Shown: positions 34,676 through 43,405 of the stretch, one piece after another | How positions within the stretch are numbered: the stretch's first letter is position 1 | Layout: each line of letters begins with the position of its first letter | Source: Aliivibrio_A kagoshimensis | Lineage (GTDB): Bacteria > Pseudomonadota > Gammaproteobacteria > Enterobacterales > Vibrionaceae | DNA length: 61,454 nucleotides | Assembly: GCF_050337105.1 (NCBI RefSeq) | Contig: NZ_JAKJSQ010000019.1 | Coordinates: 1-61,454 of the forward strand | Reading direction: 5' to 3' | Translations under genes and position numbers: made by a program | Notes under the pieces: model-generated | Databases searched by the model: none | Told to the model about the DNA's origin: nothing | What the model saw: the letters and a program-made list of their open reading frames with translations, nothing else

Positions 34676-36721
34676 TTATAGAACACGCATACCAGGTTGA
34701 GCGCCTTCATGAGGCTCTAAGATCCAAATCTCTTTTCCACCTGGGCCTGCTGCTAAAATCATGCCTTCAGACATGCCAAACTTCATTTTACGAGGTTTTA
34801 AGTTAGCCACCATCACCGTGTGTTTTCCGATGAGATCTTCTGGTTTATAAGCGGATTTAATCCCAGAGAATACCTGACGGGTTTCGCCACCAATATCAAG
34901 TTGGAATTTAAGTAACTTATTCGCTTTAGGTACCTCTTCGCAAGAGATAATTTTAGCAATACGCATATCCACTTTAGCAAAGTCATCAAACTCAATTTCA
35001 GCTTCGATAGGTTCCTCTTCCAGTGGACCTTTAGCTGGCTGCGCGGCTTCTTTTGCTGCTTGTTCTGCAGCGGCATCTGCTTTCGATGCCTCAACCATTG
35101 CGGCAACTTTCACCGGGTCAATACGAGCAAACAGAGCTTTAAACTTAGTCACTTCATGATCAACCAATGGCTGTTCAATACATTCCCATGTTAACGTCTC
35201 GTTGAGGAAGCCCTCGGTACGTTCAGCCAATTGAGGCATAACAGGTTTTAAATAGGCAATAAGAACACGGAACAAGTTGATTCCAACAGAACAGATATCT
35301 TGTAGCTCTTGCTCTTTTCCTTCTTCTTTAGCAACAACCCAAGGTGCCTTCTCATCAACATATTGATTTGCCTTGTCAGCCAGTGCCGTTATTTCACGTA
35401 TAGCACGACTAAACTCGCGTGACTCGTAAGCATCAGCAATACGATCAGCGGCGCCAACAAATTCTGCATAGAGCTCAGGTTCAGAGAAGTTACTGGATAA
35501 CTTGCCATCAAATCGTTTTGCAATGAAGCCTGCATTACGTGAAGCAAGGTTCACAATCTTATTGACTACATCACTGTTAACACGTTGGGTAAAGTCTTCA
35601 AGGTTAAGATCAAGATCATCAATACGACTATTGAGCTTAGCGGCGTAGTAGTAACGCAGACATTCAGGATCCAAGTGCTGAAGATAGGTAGCGGCTTTAA
35701 CAAACGTCCCTTTAGATTTTGACATCTTAGCGCCATTTACAGTGACATAGCCGTGTACAAACACATTGTTTGGTTTACGGAAACCAGCACCTTCTAGCAT
35801 TGCAGGCCAAAATAGGCTGTGGAAATAGACAATGTCTTTACCAATGAAGTGGTAAAGCTCTGTTGAACTATCTTTACGCCAGAACTCATCAAAGCTTAGG
35901 TCATCACGTTTGTCACATAGGTTTTTGAAAGAGCCCATGTATCCAATTGGGGCATCGAGCCAAACATAGAAGAACTTGCCCGTTTCACCTGGAATTTCAA
36001 ATCCGAAGTAGGGAGCATCACGAGAGATATCCCACTGTTGCAGACCAGATTCAAACCACTCTTGCATCTTGTTTGAGGTCTCTTTTTGCAGAGCGCCTGA
36101 TTTGGTCCACTCTTTAAGCATGCCTTCAAACTGAGGCAGGTCAAAGAAGAAGTGCTCAGAATCCTTCATTACAGGCGTAGCACCTGATACCGCTGATTTG
36201 GGATTGATTAAATCTGTTGGACTATAGGTTTCACCACAATTATCGCAGTTATCGCCATACTGCTCTTCTGATTTACATTTTGGACACGTGCCCTTGACAA
36301 AACGGTCAGGAAGGAACATCTCTTTTTCAGGGTCAAATAACTGAGAGATGGTGCGCGTTTGAATATAACCGTTCGCTTTCAGCGTTAAATAGATATGAGA
36401 AGCCAACTCACGGTTTTCATCACTGTGAGTGCTGTGATAATTATCAAAGCTGATATCAAATCCACTAAAATCTGCTTGGTGCTCTTTACTCACGTCAGCA
36501 ATCATCTGCTCAGGTTCGATACCCATCTGTTGAGCTTTTAGCATGATTGGTGTGCCGTGCGCATCATCAGCACAGATAAAGTGCACTTCATTGCCACGTA
36601 AACGTTGGTAACGGACCCAAATATCAGCCTGAACATGTTCAAGCATATGACCTAAGTGAATCGAACCATTTGCGTATGGAAGAGCACAAGTAACCAGCAT
36701 TTTTCTTGGATCTGTAGCCAT
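34676..36721 (-). CDS. metG: Methionyl-tRNA synthetase
   Basis: Charges tRNA-Met. The 681 residues contain the HIGH-type motif YANGSIHLGHMLEH near 16-29, the zinc-binding knuckle CPKC...CDNC near 145-161, KMSKSKGTF near 333, and a C-terminal EMAP-like tRNA-binding domain (about 580-681) attached by an alanine-rich linker. Full-length type as in E. coli (677). Divergent from mrp, 134 bases apart. Confidence 0.98.
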   Translation of the reverse strand: MATDPRKMLVTCALPYANGSIHLGHMLEHVQADIWVRYQRLRGNEVHFICADDAHGTPIMLKAQQMGIEPEQMIADVSKEHQADFSGFDISFDNYHSTHSDENRELASHIYLTLKANGYIQTRTISQLFDPEKEMFLPDRFVKGTCPKCKSEEQYGDNCDNCGETYSPTDLINPKSAVSGATPVMKDSEHFFFDLPQFEGMLKEWTKSGALQKETSNKMQEWFESGLQQWDISRDAPYFGFEIPGETGKFFYVWLDAPIGYMGSFKNLCDKRDDLSFDEFWRKDSSTELYHFIGKDIVYFHSLFWPAMLEGAGFRKPNNVFVHGYVTVNGAKMSKSKGTFVKAATYLQHLDPECLRYYYAAKLNSRIDDLDLNLEDFTQRVNSDVVNKIVNLASRNAGFIAKRFDGKLSSNFSEPELYAEFVGAADRIADAYESREFSRAIREITALADKANQYVDEKAPWVVAKEEGKEQELQDICSVGINLFRVLIAYLKPVMPQLAERTEGFLNETLTWECIEQPLVDHEVTKFKALFARIDPVKVAAMVEASKADAAAEQAAKEAAQPAKGPLEEEPIEAEIEFDDFAKVDMRIAKIISCEEVPKANKLLKFQLDIGGETRQVFSGIKSAYKPEDLIGKHTVMVANLKPRKMKFGMSEGMILAAGPGGKEIWILEPHEGAQPGMRVL

Positions 36722-36855
36722 ATTTCTAATTTCGCTTCTTTGTTGATGGGTGAAAAATATCGTTAAATAGTACCTGATAGAAGCGGTAATGCCTAGCTGC
36801 GAAGGCGTTACAATATGATAAGATAATCAAATATTTCCAATATCGAGGTTAATTC

Positions 36856-37926
36856 ATGCAATTTCAATCTGTCAGTGATATTTCATCGTGGTTAAATCAC
36901 TTTGAGCACCCGTGCTTATGTGACAACTGGGCGGAAACCAAAGGGATAGTATCGGTGAAAGCCAATGCACAAATTGAGATTAAAATTCCCTTTTCGGCCG
37001 CTTCAATGATCAGTGAATTAGAAGCATGGATCTCGGAACAGCAGCAGGGGGGAGTTGCGACTCAAGCCACTTTTACTATCAGCTCTCACGTAGCTACCTT
37101 AGACATTGCTGACAAAGCGGCGTTAAAAGGGGTTAAAAATATCGTAGCGGTAAGCTCTGCCAAAGGCGGTGTTGGTAAATCAACAACAGCGGTTAATTTA
37201 GCACTCGCTTTAAAAGAGCAGGGCGCTAAGGTAGGACTTTTAGATGCCGACGTGTACGGACCCTCTGTTCCACTGATGCTTGGGAAAGTGGATGCAAAGC
37301 CTGTCTCTTCAGATGGGAAGTTAATGGACCCAGTTGAAGCTTATGGGCTCTATACTAACTCGATAGGTTATTTGGTTGGGAAAAATGATGCCACTATTTG
37401 GCGCGGACCTATGGCGTCAAAAGCGTTAGCTCAAGTGATGAATGAGACATGTTGGCCTGAGTTGGACTACCTTATTATTGATATGCCCCCTGGAACCGGT
37501 GACATTCAATTGACGTTGGCTCAACAGATCCCTGTTACGGGCGTGGTGGTGGTAACCACACCGCAAGACCTAGCATTAGCTGATGCGATTAAAGGGGTGA
37601 ACATGTTCCAGAAAGTCGATGTTCCTGTGTTGGGGATTGTGGAAAATATGAGTTATCACATCTGCTCTAATTGCCAGCATGAAGAAGCCATATTTGGTAC
37701 TGGCGGTGCAGAGAAAATGGCCAAAGAGTTTGCCATTCCGCTACTTGCTCAGCTCCCATTAGACGTATCCATTCGACAGGATATTGATAAAGGCAAACCC
37801 AGTGTGGCAGAGGACCCGAAAAGCGATATCAGTTTGCGCTATCAAGCATTAGCCGCGCAGGTATCAAGTCGACTGTTTTGGCAAGGTAAGGTGGTTGCCG
37901 AACAAATAATGTTCAAACAGCTGTAA
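36856..37926 (+). CDS. mrp: Iron-sulfur cluster carrier ATPase Mrp/ApbC
   Basis: P-loop ATPase of the Mrp/NBP35 family that carries or transfers iron-sulfur clusters. The 356 residues have a short N-terminal extension, a deviant Walker A AKGGVGKSTTA near 102, DADVYGPSVP near 127 and the paired cysteines CSNCQHEEAIFG near 272 that bridge a cluster at the dimer interface. Divergent from metG, the order seen in many gammaproteobacteria. Confidence 0.95.
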   Translation: MQFQSVSDISSWLNHFEHPCLCDNWAETKGIVSVKANAQIEIKIPFSAASMISELEAWISEQQQGGVATQATFTISSHVATLDIADKAALKGVKNIVAVSSAKGGVGKSTTAVNLALALKEQGAKVGLLDADVYGPSVPLMLGKVDAKPVSSDGKLMDPVEAYGLYTNSIGYLVGKNDATIWRGPMASKALAQVMNETCWPELDYLIIDMPPGTGDIQLTLAQQIPVTGVVVVTTPQDLALADAIKGVNMFQKVDVPVLGIVENMSYHICSNCQHEEAIFGTGGAEKMAKEFAIPLLAQLPLDVSIRQDIDKGKPSVAEDPKSDISLRYQALAAQVSSRLFWQGKVVAEQIMFKQL

Positions 37927-37994
37927 ATTATAATTTTTGTAGAGTTTTACTGGCTTAGAAGGGGAATTTACTGGAATCAAACCGGTGAAATCCC

Positions 37995-38000
37995 TATAAT
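37995..38000 (+). promoter_or_regulatory. Candidate -10 element of udk
   Basis: TATAAT, 40 bases upstream of the udk start, with no good -35 at the expected distance. The ribosome site GGTGGA follows at 38028-38033. Confidence 0.35.
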
Positions 38001-38039
38001 CAGCAGGTTTACTCTCTTTATAGCTTTGGTGGAATCTAG

Positions 38040-38684
38040 ATGTCTGAAAATACTCATAAATGCGTTATTGTTGCTATTGCTGGTGCTTCGGCATCAGGTA
38101 AAAGTTTGATCGCTTCTACTATTTATAAAGAATTAAAAGCAAAAGTCGGCGATCAACAAATCGGGGTGATTACTGAAGATTGTTACTATAAAGATCAAAC
38201 GCATCTCACCATGGAAGAGAGAGTAAAGACTAACTACGATCACCCGAGCGCACTCGACCATGATTTGTTATGCCAACATTTAGAGCAACTAATAGCAGGT
38301 AATGCTGTCGAAGTACCTACGTACAGTTACACTGAACATACACGTAATGCTGATGTTGAAGTCATGACTGCGAAAAAAGTGATTATTCTAGAAGGTATTT
38401 TGCTTCTGACTGATCCTCGTTTACGTAAGCTGATTCATGCGAGTGTCTTTATGGATACTCCTTTAGATATCTGTTTACTACGCCGAGTTAAGCGTGATGT
38501 ACAAGAGCGCGGTCGCTCTATGGAGTCGGTATTAAAACAGTACCAGGCAACGGTTCGTCCAATGTTTATGCAGTTTATTGAACCCTCTAAACAGCATGCA
38601 GATATTATCGTCCCTCGAGGCGGTAAAAATAGAATTGCTATTGATGTTTTAAAGGCCCATATCGCTAGGCTGTTAAAACAGTAA
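38040..38684 (+). CDS. udk: Uridine kinase Udk
   Basis: Phosphorylates uridine and cytidine in pyrimidine salvage. The 214 residues have the P-loop GASASGKS near 15-22, TEDCYYKDQ near 45 and YDHPSALDHDLL near 67-78 (substrate loop), followed by RRVKRDVQERGRS, the arginine-rich lid near 149. Same strand as mrp, 113 bases after it, and ends with a strong terminator. Confidence 0.96.
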   Translation: MSENTHKCVIVAIAGASASGKSLIASTIYKELKAKVGDQQIGVITEDCYYKDQTHLTMEERVKTNYDHPSALDHDLLCQHLEQLIAGNAVEVPTYSYTEHTRNADVEVMTAKKVIILEGILLLTDPRLRKLIHASVFMDTPLDICLLRRVKRDVQERGRSMESVLKQYQATVRPMFMQFIEPSKQHADIIVPRGGKNRIAIDVLKAHIARLLKQ

Positions 38685-38691
38685 TTTCTCC

Positions 38692-38720
38692 AAAGGCTAG
38701 CGAATATGCTAGCCTTTTTT
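38692..38720 (+). terminator. Rho-independent terminator of udk
   Basis: AAAGGCTAGC/GCTAGCCTTT with a six-base loop and T-run. Confidence 0.9.
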
Positions 38721-38764
38721 ATATCAGACTTTTTTGAGATTTTGTCAGTTAAGGACCAACATTG

Positions 38765-40942
38765 ATGAAGAAACTTGCCGTTATCCTATTCGCCATAATC
38801 ACTATTGTCGCCGTCGCATTAATTGCACTTGTGACATTAGTCAATCCGAATCAATTTAAGCCTTTGATTGTCGAACAAGTGAAAAAGAGTAGCTCTCGAG
38901 ATTTAATCATTGAAGGTGACATAGAGTGGCGACTATTCCCAAGTATAGGTTTTACGATTGGTAAGATTGAGCTCAATAACCCCACCGGATTTACTCATAA
39001 GAATTTAGTGCAGTTTGATAATGCAGAGCTTGATATCAGTGTAATGCCACTATTTAGTCAGACCCTAGAGATTGGTAACATTACGTTGGATGGGGCAAGT
39101 TTATTTATTGAAACCTTAAAAGATGGACGCTCAAATCTTGATGGGCTGAGTGGAGATCCTGCGTCAGAAAGTCAGATGGAGACGGCTGCTGAGCCAACCC
39201 CGACAGCACCTGAAATTGAATCAAACGTTACCACAGAGCAAGAGTCAGATAAAAAAAGCTGGAAGATAGTCGTTGCGGGTATCGATATTATTAATGCCAG
39301 TGCCACGATTGATGATCGCCAACTAGATTCATTTACCCAATTGTCAGAACTAAACCTCCACCTAGATGCTTTTGTACCAGGAGAATGGAGTCGGTTACAG
39401 TTTGATGTAAAAGGTAAAAAGGATAAGCAACAGTTTACTACTTCTGTGGATACTTCACTCTTTCTTGAAACAACTTTAGACAGTGGAAAAGTGAAAGATC
39501 TATCGCTCAATGGAACGTTTAATGATCAAGTAAATCAGATAAAGATGTTTGATTTGACACTGGATCATTTTGCACTTGGAGAGTGGTCAAACATTGGTTT
39601 TTCAGTAAAAGGTGAAGCTCCAGACATGGCTTTTACCGCTGATGGTTCTACTGCCTTAAATGTGTCACCAGATTATAATGTGATTAAAACAAAGGCACTG
39701 GACATTAAAGCGAATTTAATTGGGGCAGCACTGCCTAAAGGGAAGATGGCCATCGGAATGAATGCTGATACTGTGTTTACCGCAGATAAGCAGTTTATTG
39801 ATGTCTCTAACGTAATGCTTAAATTTGATCAGTTGGTGTTTGATGGGGCATTAACGACGAAACTTTCTGACATTCCTCAAGTACGCGTCGTGTTACACAG
39901 TCCTAATGTTGATCTTGACCAACTGCTTGGTGACACGAAAAAACAAGCACCGGAATCAGGTAAGTCAACGGAGTCTACTGAGCCATCATCGAAAAAAGAG
40001 CCTGCTAAAGAGACAATTGCGGAACAAGAACCCGATTTATCCGTTTTAAAAACGTTGGATATCGCCGGTAAAATCAGCATCGATACATTTAAGGCCAACA
40101 ACCTTAAAATGAGCGATCTCTTTACTGACTTTTCTGTCATCAAAGGGCTGGCGGAGCTTAAACGATTCCGTTCGAATCTTTACAATGGCTCCATTGATGC
40201 TAAAGCGACACTCAATGCTAAAGGCAAACTGGCCAGTTATACCGTCGACAGTAAAATTAAGGGGGTGAAAATATCTCCTCTGCTCGATGACTTAATGGGG
40301 GACAGCGTTGTAGAAGGAACAGCCAACACCACTGCTTATCTAGTAGGTAAAGGTTTAGCCCCAACAACATTGAAGAAAAACATCAAAGGTACTGTTGATA
40401 TTGTGTTTGCTGATGGTGCAGTTAAAGGGCTAAATGTCGCGCAAATATTACGGGTTAATTACGCCAAAATAACGGGTAAAGGGTCATCTGAAAAAACCGA
40501 ACCTAAACAGACTGATTTCAGCTCGTTAACGGCCACAATAAAATTGGCTAACGGTATTGCCTCTACCAATAATCTAGCGATGCAATCTCCGATGTTAAGA
40601 ATTAAAGGAGCGGGCGATGCGAATTATATTGAAGAGACCGCGAATGTATTGATTCAGACCTCTGTCGTCGGGAGTTTGAAAGGCCAAGGTGGTAAAGATA
40701 TTAACGATCTGAAAGATTTAACGATACCTGTCAGAGTCTTTGGGCCATGGGCTTCCCCTGAATATAAAGTTGAGCTATCTGATGTTCTTGAACAGCAGTC
40801 AGTTGAAAAGGCGAAGAAGATAGCGGAAGAGAAAACCAAAAAAGAGCTTCAACGCGGCCTAGATAAGATTCTAGGAGATAAAGCAGATGATGATAAAGTG
40901 AATGAAGCGGCAAATAAGTTACTTAATAAACTTTTTCATTAA
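38765..40942 (+). CDS. asmA: AsmA family protein
   Basis: Inner-membrane-anchored periplasmic protein of the AsmA family, linked to outer-membrane assembly and to bridge-like lipid transport in the wider family. From ATG 38765 it has 725 residues: one membrane helix (about 4-25), an AsmA N-terminal domain with RDLIIEGDIEWRLFPSIGF near 45, a low-complexity Pro/Glu/Ser/Lys linker around 395-420, and the AsmA C-terminal domain with LNAKGKLASYTVDSKIKGV near 490. AAGGA precedes the start by nine bases; the TTG three bases upstream is rejected. Confidence 0.9.
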   Translation: MKKLAVILFAIITIVAVALIALVTLVNPNQFKPLIVEQVKKSSSRDLIIEGDIEWRLFPSIGFTIGKIELNNPTGFTHKNLVQFDNAELDISVMPLFSQTLEIGNITLDGASLFIETLKDGRSNLDGLSGDPASESQMETAAEPTPTAPEIESNVTTEQESDKKSWKIVVAGIDIINASATIDDRQLDSFTQLSELNLHLDAFVPGEWSRLQFDVKGKKDKQQFTTSVDTSLFLETTLDSGKVKDLSLNGTFNDQVNQIKMFDLTLDHFALGEWSNIGFSVKGEAPDMAFTADGSTALNVSPDYNVIKTKALDIKANLIGAALPKGKMAIGMNADTVFTADKQFIDVSNVMLKFDQLVFDGALTTKLSDIPQVRVVLHSPNVDLDQLLGDTKKQAPESGKSTESTEPSSKKEPAKETIAEQEPDLSVLKTLDIAGKISIDTFKANNLKMSDLFTDFSVIKGLAELKRFRSNLYNGSIDAKATLNAKGKLASYTVDSKIKGVKISPLLDDLMGDSVVEGTANTTAYLVGKGLAPTTLKKNIKGTVDIVFADGAVKGLNVAQILRVNYAKITGKGSSEKTEPKQTDFSSLTATIKLANGIASTNNLAMQSPMLRIKGAGDANYIEETANVLIQTSVVGSLKGQGGKDINDLKDLTIPVRVFGPWASPEYKVELSDVLEQQSVEKAKKIAEEKTKKELQRGLDKILGDKADDDKVNEAANKLLNKLFH

Positions 40943-40963
40943 ACCGTCGACTAATCAGTGTAG

Positions 40964-40988
40964 AGCCTAGTCCGTACTAGGCTTTTTT
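40964..40988 (+). terminator. Rho-independent terminator of asmA
   Basis: AGCCTAGT/ACTAGGCT stem around CCGT followed by T-run. Confidence 0.9.
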
Positions 40989-41005
40989 ATGGTAAAAGGA
41001 AAACT

Positions 41006-42025
41006 ATGGATTCGGTAACACAATTGTTATTAGGCGCGGCTGTTGCTGGCGCTGTAGCAGGAAAAAGAACAACGCCTAAAGTATTAGCAGCGGGAGCGAT
41101 ATTAGGCACCGTGCCTGATTTAGATGTCTTTATCAGTTATGGCGACCCACTACAGGATATGATTCAGCATCGTGGCTTTAGTCACTCACTGTTTGTGCTC
41201 TTCCCTTTCTCACTACTGCTGGCGTTTGCATGGCAACAGTGGAAAAAGAGTGATTGGTCATTTTTACAGTTATGGGCTGTGATTGCTGCTGCGCTGATGA
41301 CTCATCCGTTACTCGACTCATTTACCAGTTATGGTACTCAGCTCTTTTGGCCTCTTGATGTTGCTAGTGTCGCTATCAGTTCAATATTTATCATTGATCC
41401 TCTTTATACCCTTCCGCTATTGATACTGGTAATTGCTAGCTTGATGTGGAGAGATAAAGCGGCTTACTTATGCCGAGTAAGCCTCGTCATTTCATCCGCT
41501 TATTTGATGTGGACGGTGGCTGCACAACAGATTGTAACCGATCGAGTGTTGGCTGAAATTCAAGGAACTTCAAGAGAGGGAGCCGCGATTTTGGTTACTC
41601 CCACACCGCTTAATTCTGTTTTATGGCGTACGGTCGTTATTACAGAGAGTAGCTATTGGGAGGGGTTAACCTCTCTATTAGATAGCAGTAGTGAAATAGA
41701 GATGATTGAACATCCTAAAGGGCGTTGGGACCAAGGGATCAATGATTCGGACTATAAACAGCTAGAAGCATTTACTCGTGGTTTTGTCAGTATCTCTCGG
41801 CAGCAGGATCAATTAAAGGTGACTGATTTGCGATTGGGTATGGCTGGTTATCACCCTTTTTCGTTCTATTTAGCCCAACAAGTTGAAAGCCGATGGCAGT
41901 CAATAACACCGATTAAAGTTGATACGGCTGCGATTAGAATCAAAGATGTACCTGCCGCTTGGTTAAGGCTTTTGGGTAATAAAGAGTTCGACGCTAACTT
42001 ATGTCATAAAAGTGAGTGTGGTTGA
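41006..42025 (+). CDS. DUF457 (YdjM-type) membrane-bound putative metal-dependent hydrolase
   Basis: 339 residues. The N-terminal two thirds carry several membrane helices and the histidine/aspartate motifs of this family: GTVPDLDVFISYGD near 35, HRGFSHSLF near 55-63 and THPLLDSFTSYGTQLFWP near 100-117, which would bind metal near the membrane surface. The C-terminal third is soluble. E. coli YdjM is an SOS gene; no LexA box was found here. Substrate and role are unknown. AAGGA precedes the start. Confidence 0.85.
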   Translation: MDSVTQLLLGAAVAGAVAGKRTTPKVLAAGAILGTVPDLDVFISYGDPLQDMIQHRGFSHSLFVLFPFSLLLAFAWQQWKKSDWSFLQLWAVIAAALMTHPLLDSFTSYGTQLFWPLDVASVAISSIFIIDPLYTLPLLILVIASLMWRDKAAYLCRVSLVISSAYLMWTVAAQQIVTDRVLAEIQGTSREGAAILVTPTPLNSVLWRTVVITESSYWEGLTSLLDSSSEIEMIEHPKGRWDQGINDSDYKQLEAFTRGFVSISRQQDQLKVTDLRLGMAGYHPFSFYLAQQVESRWQSITPIKVDTAAIRIKDVPAAWLRLLGNKEFDANLCHKSECG

Positions 42026-42092
42026 TTTCAGTTGAGGTGTTGATTTTAAACATGAGATGCGACTCAACGCTGAGTCGCTCTATTGTCGACGT

Positions 42093-42689
42093 TTACCAGT
42101 CAACGCCTTTACGAGCCTTAATACCGGCATCAAAAGCGTGCTTCACGCTTCTTATCTCAGAGACGGTATCTGCCATGTCGGTAAGTGCACGATGTGCGCC
42201 ACGCCCGGTAATGATGACGGATTGATGTGTTGGTCGATTGTTGAGTGCTTCAACCACTTCATCAAGTGAAATATAGTCATAACTGATCATATAGGTCAGC
42301 TCATCAAGTAATATTACATCAATACTTTCATCCGCTAACATTGATTTGCACTCTTGCCATACCTTTTGAGCAGCAAGAGTATCAGAACTTTTATCTTGTG
42401 TTTCCCAAGTAAATCCTGTTTCCATTACATGAAATACCACACCATTACGCTCTAATAGGTTTCTTTCACCGCAGTCCCATGTTCCTTTAATGTACTGTGC
42501 AACCGCGCAGGTTTGCCCATGGCCTGTTGCACGAGCTACCACACCAAAACCAGCGGTAGACTTCCCTTTACCATTCCCGGTGATGATCAGTAACAGACCT
42601 TTTTCATGTTGAGCAGCAGCAATGCGTTCGTCAACTTTCTCTTTGACCTTTTGTTGTCGTGTTGCGTGACGGCTCTCTTTATCTTCCAT
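42093..42689 (-). CDS. cobO: Corrinoid adenosyltransferase (CobO/BtuR family)
   Basis: Adds the adenosyl group of ATP to cob(I)alamin or related corrinoids. The 198 residues show the family P-loop TGNGKGKST near 36-44, GQTCAVAQYIKGTWDCGER near 58, and DVILLDELTYMISYDY near 130-145. A charged N-terminal segment is typical. No cobalamin riboswitch or other B12 gene is adjacent, so it probably serves salvage of imported corrinoid. Confidence 0.93.
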   Translation of the reverse strand: MEDKESRHATRQQKVKEKVDERIAAAQHEKGLLLIITGNGKGKSTAGFGVVARATGHGQTCAVAQYIKGTWDCGERNLLERNGVVFHVMETGFTWETQDKSSDTLAAQKVWQECKSMLADESIDVILLDELTYMISYDYISLDEVVEALNNRPTHQSVIITGRGAHRALTDMADTVSEIRSVKHAFDAGIKARKGVDW

Positions 42690-42893
42690 GGGAGTGTTTC
42701 CTTGAATAACAGTGATGGCTCAATAGTGGTGTAGAAGCTTCAGATTCGCAAGTAAAACAGTGATAATAGTGAGGGGAAATAAGACTATTTCGCCTGGCTC
42801 GCTTATCCTGATCTCATAATTGAGGATTGATAATTGAATAGTGAATTAAAACAATAGATCCTATGAAGATCGCCGTTAAGAAAAGAAGAAATA

Positions 42894-43346
42894 ATGAATA
42901 AAATTTTAGTGGTTTGTATGGCAAATATCTGTCGTTCACCAACAGGAGAAGCGGTCTTAAGGGCAAAAGCGAAAGAGAATAATGTATCAGTAAAGGTAGA
43001 TTCTGCTGGAACAGTTGGTCATCGTCTAGGTCACCGTCCTGATCCTAGGTCGGTCGCGGCAGGTGAAAAGAGAGGTTACAGTTTCAAAGGGATTAAATCT
43101 CGAAAGATTACACAAAAAGATTTCCATAATTATGATCTTATCTTGGCATCAGACAAGGCAAATTTAGCGGATCTTTATGATGTCTGTCCCTTAGAACACC
43201 AACATAAATTAAAATTGTTTCTGAGCTTCTTAGATTCAGACAGGCAAGAGATCCCTGACCCCTATTATGGTGGTCCAAAAGGGTTTGAGTTGGTTATCGA
43301 TTTAATTGAAGAGGGCAGTCAGGCAGTATTGAAGCAGTTTATCTAA
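42894..43346 (+). CDS. Low-molecular-weight protein tyrosine phosphatase
   Basis: 150-residue LMW-PTP. The active-site loop CMANICR (C8 to R14, the CX5R signature) opens the protein, and the general-acid loop IPDPYYGG lies near 118-125. Most bacterial members act opposite a Wzc-type tyrosine kinase in exopolysaccharide clusters; no such genes are nearby, so the target is unknown. It stands as a single-gene unit with its own terminator. Confidence 0.9.
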   Translation: MNKILVVCMANICRSPTGEAVLRAKAKENNVSVKVDSAGTVGHRLGHRPDPRSVAAGEKRGYSFKGIKSRKITQKDFHNYDLILASDKANLADLYDVCPLEHQHKLKLFLSFLDSDRQEIPDPYYGGPKGFELVIDLIEEGSQAVLKQFI

Positions 43347-43372
43347 CAGAAGATCTGTCACTGTTGAGTTAA

Positions 43373-43402
43373 AAAAATGGCCAGTTAATACTGGCCATTT
43401 TT
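43373..43402. terminator. Bidirectional terminator between the phosphatase gene and sulP
   Basis: AAAAATGGCCAG and CTGGCCATTTTT form a 12-bp stem with loop TTAATA; the A/T flanks give T-runs in both directions. Confidence 0.9.
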
Positions 43403-43405
43403 GTA

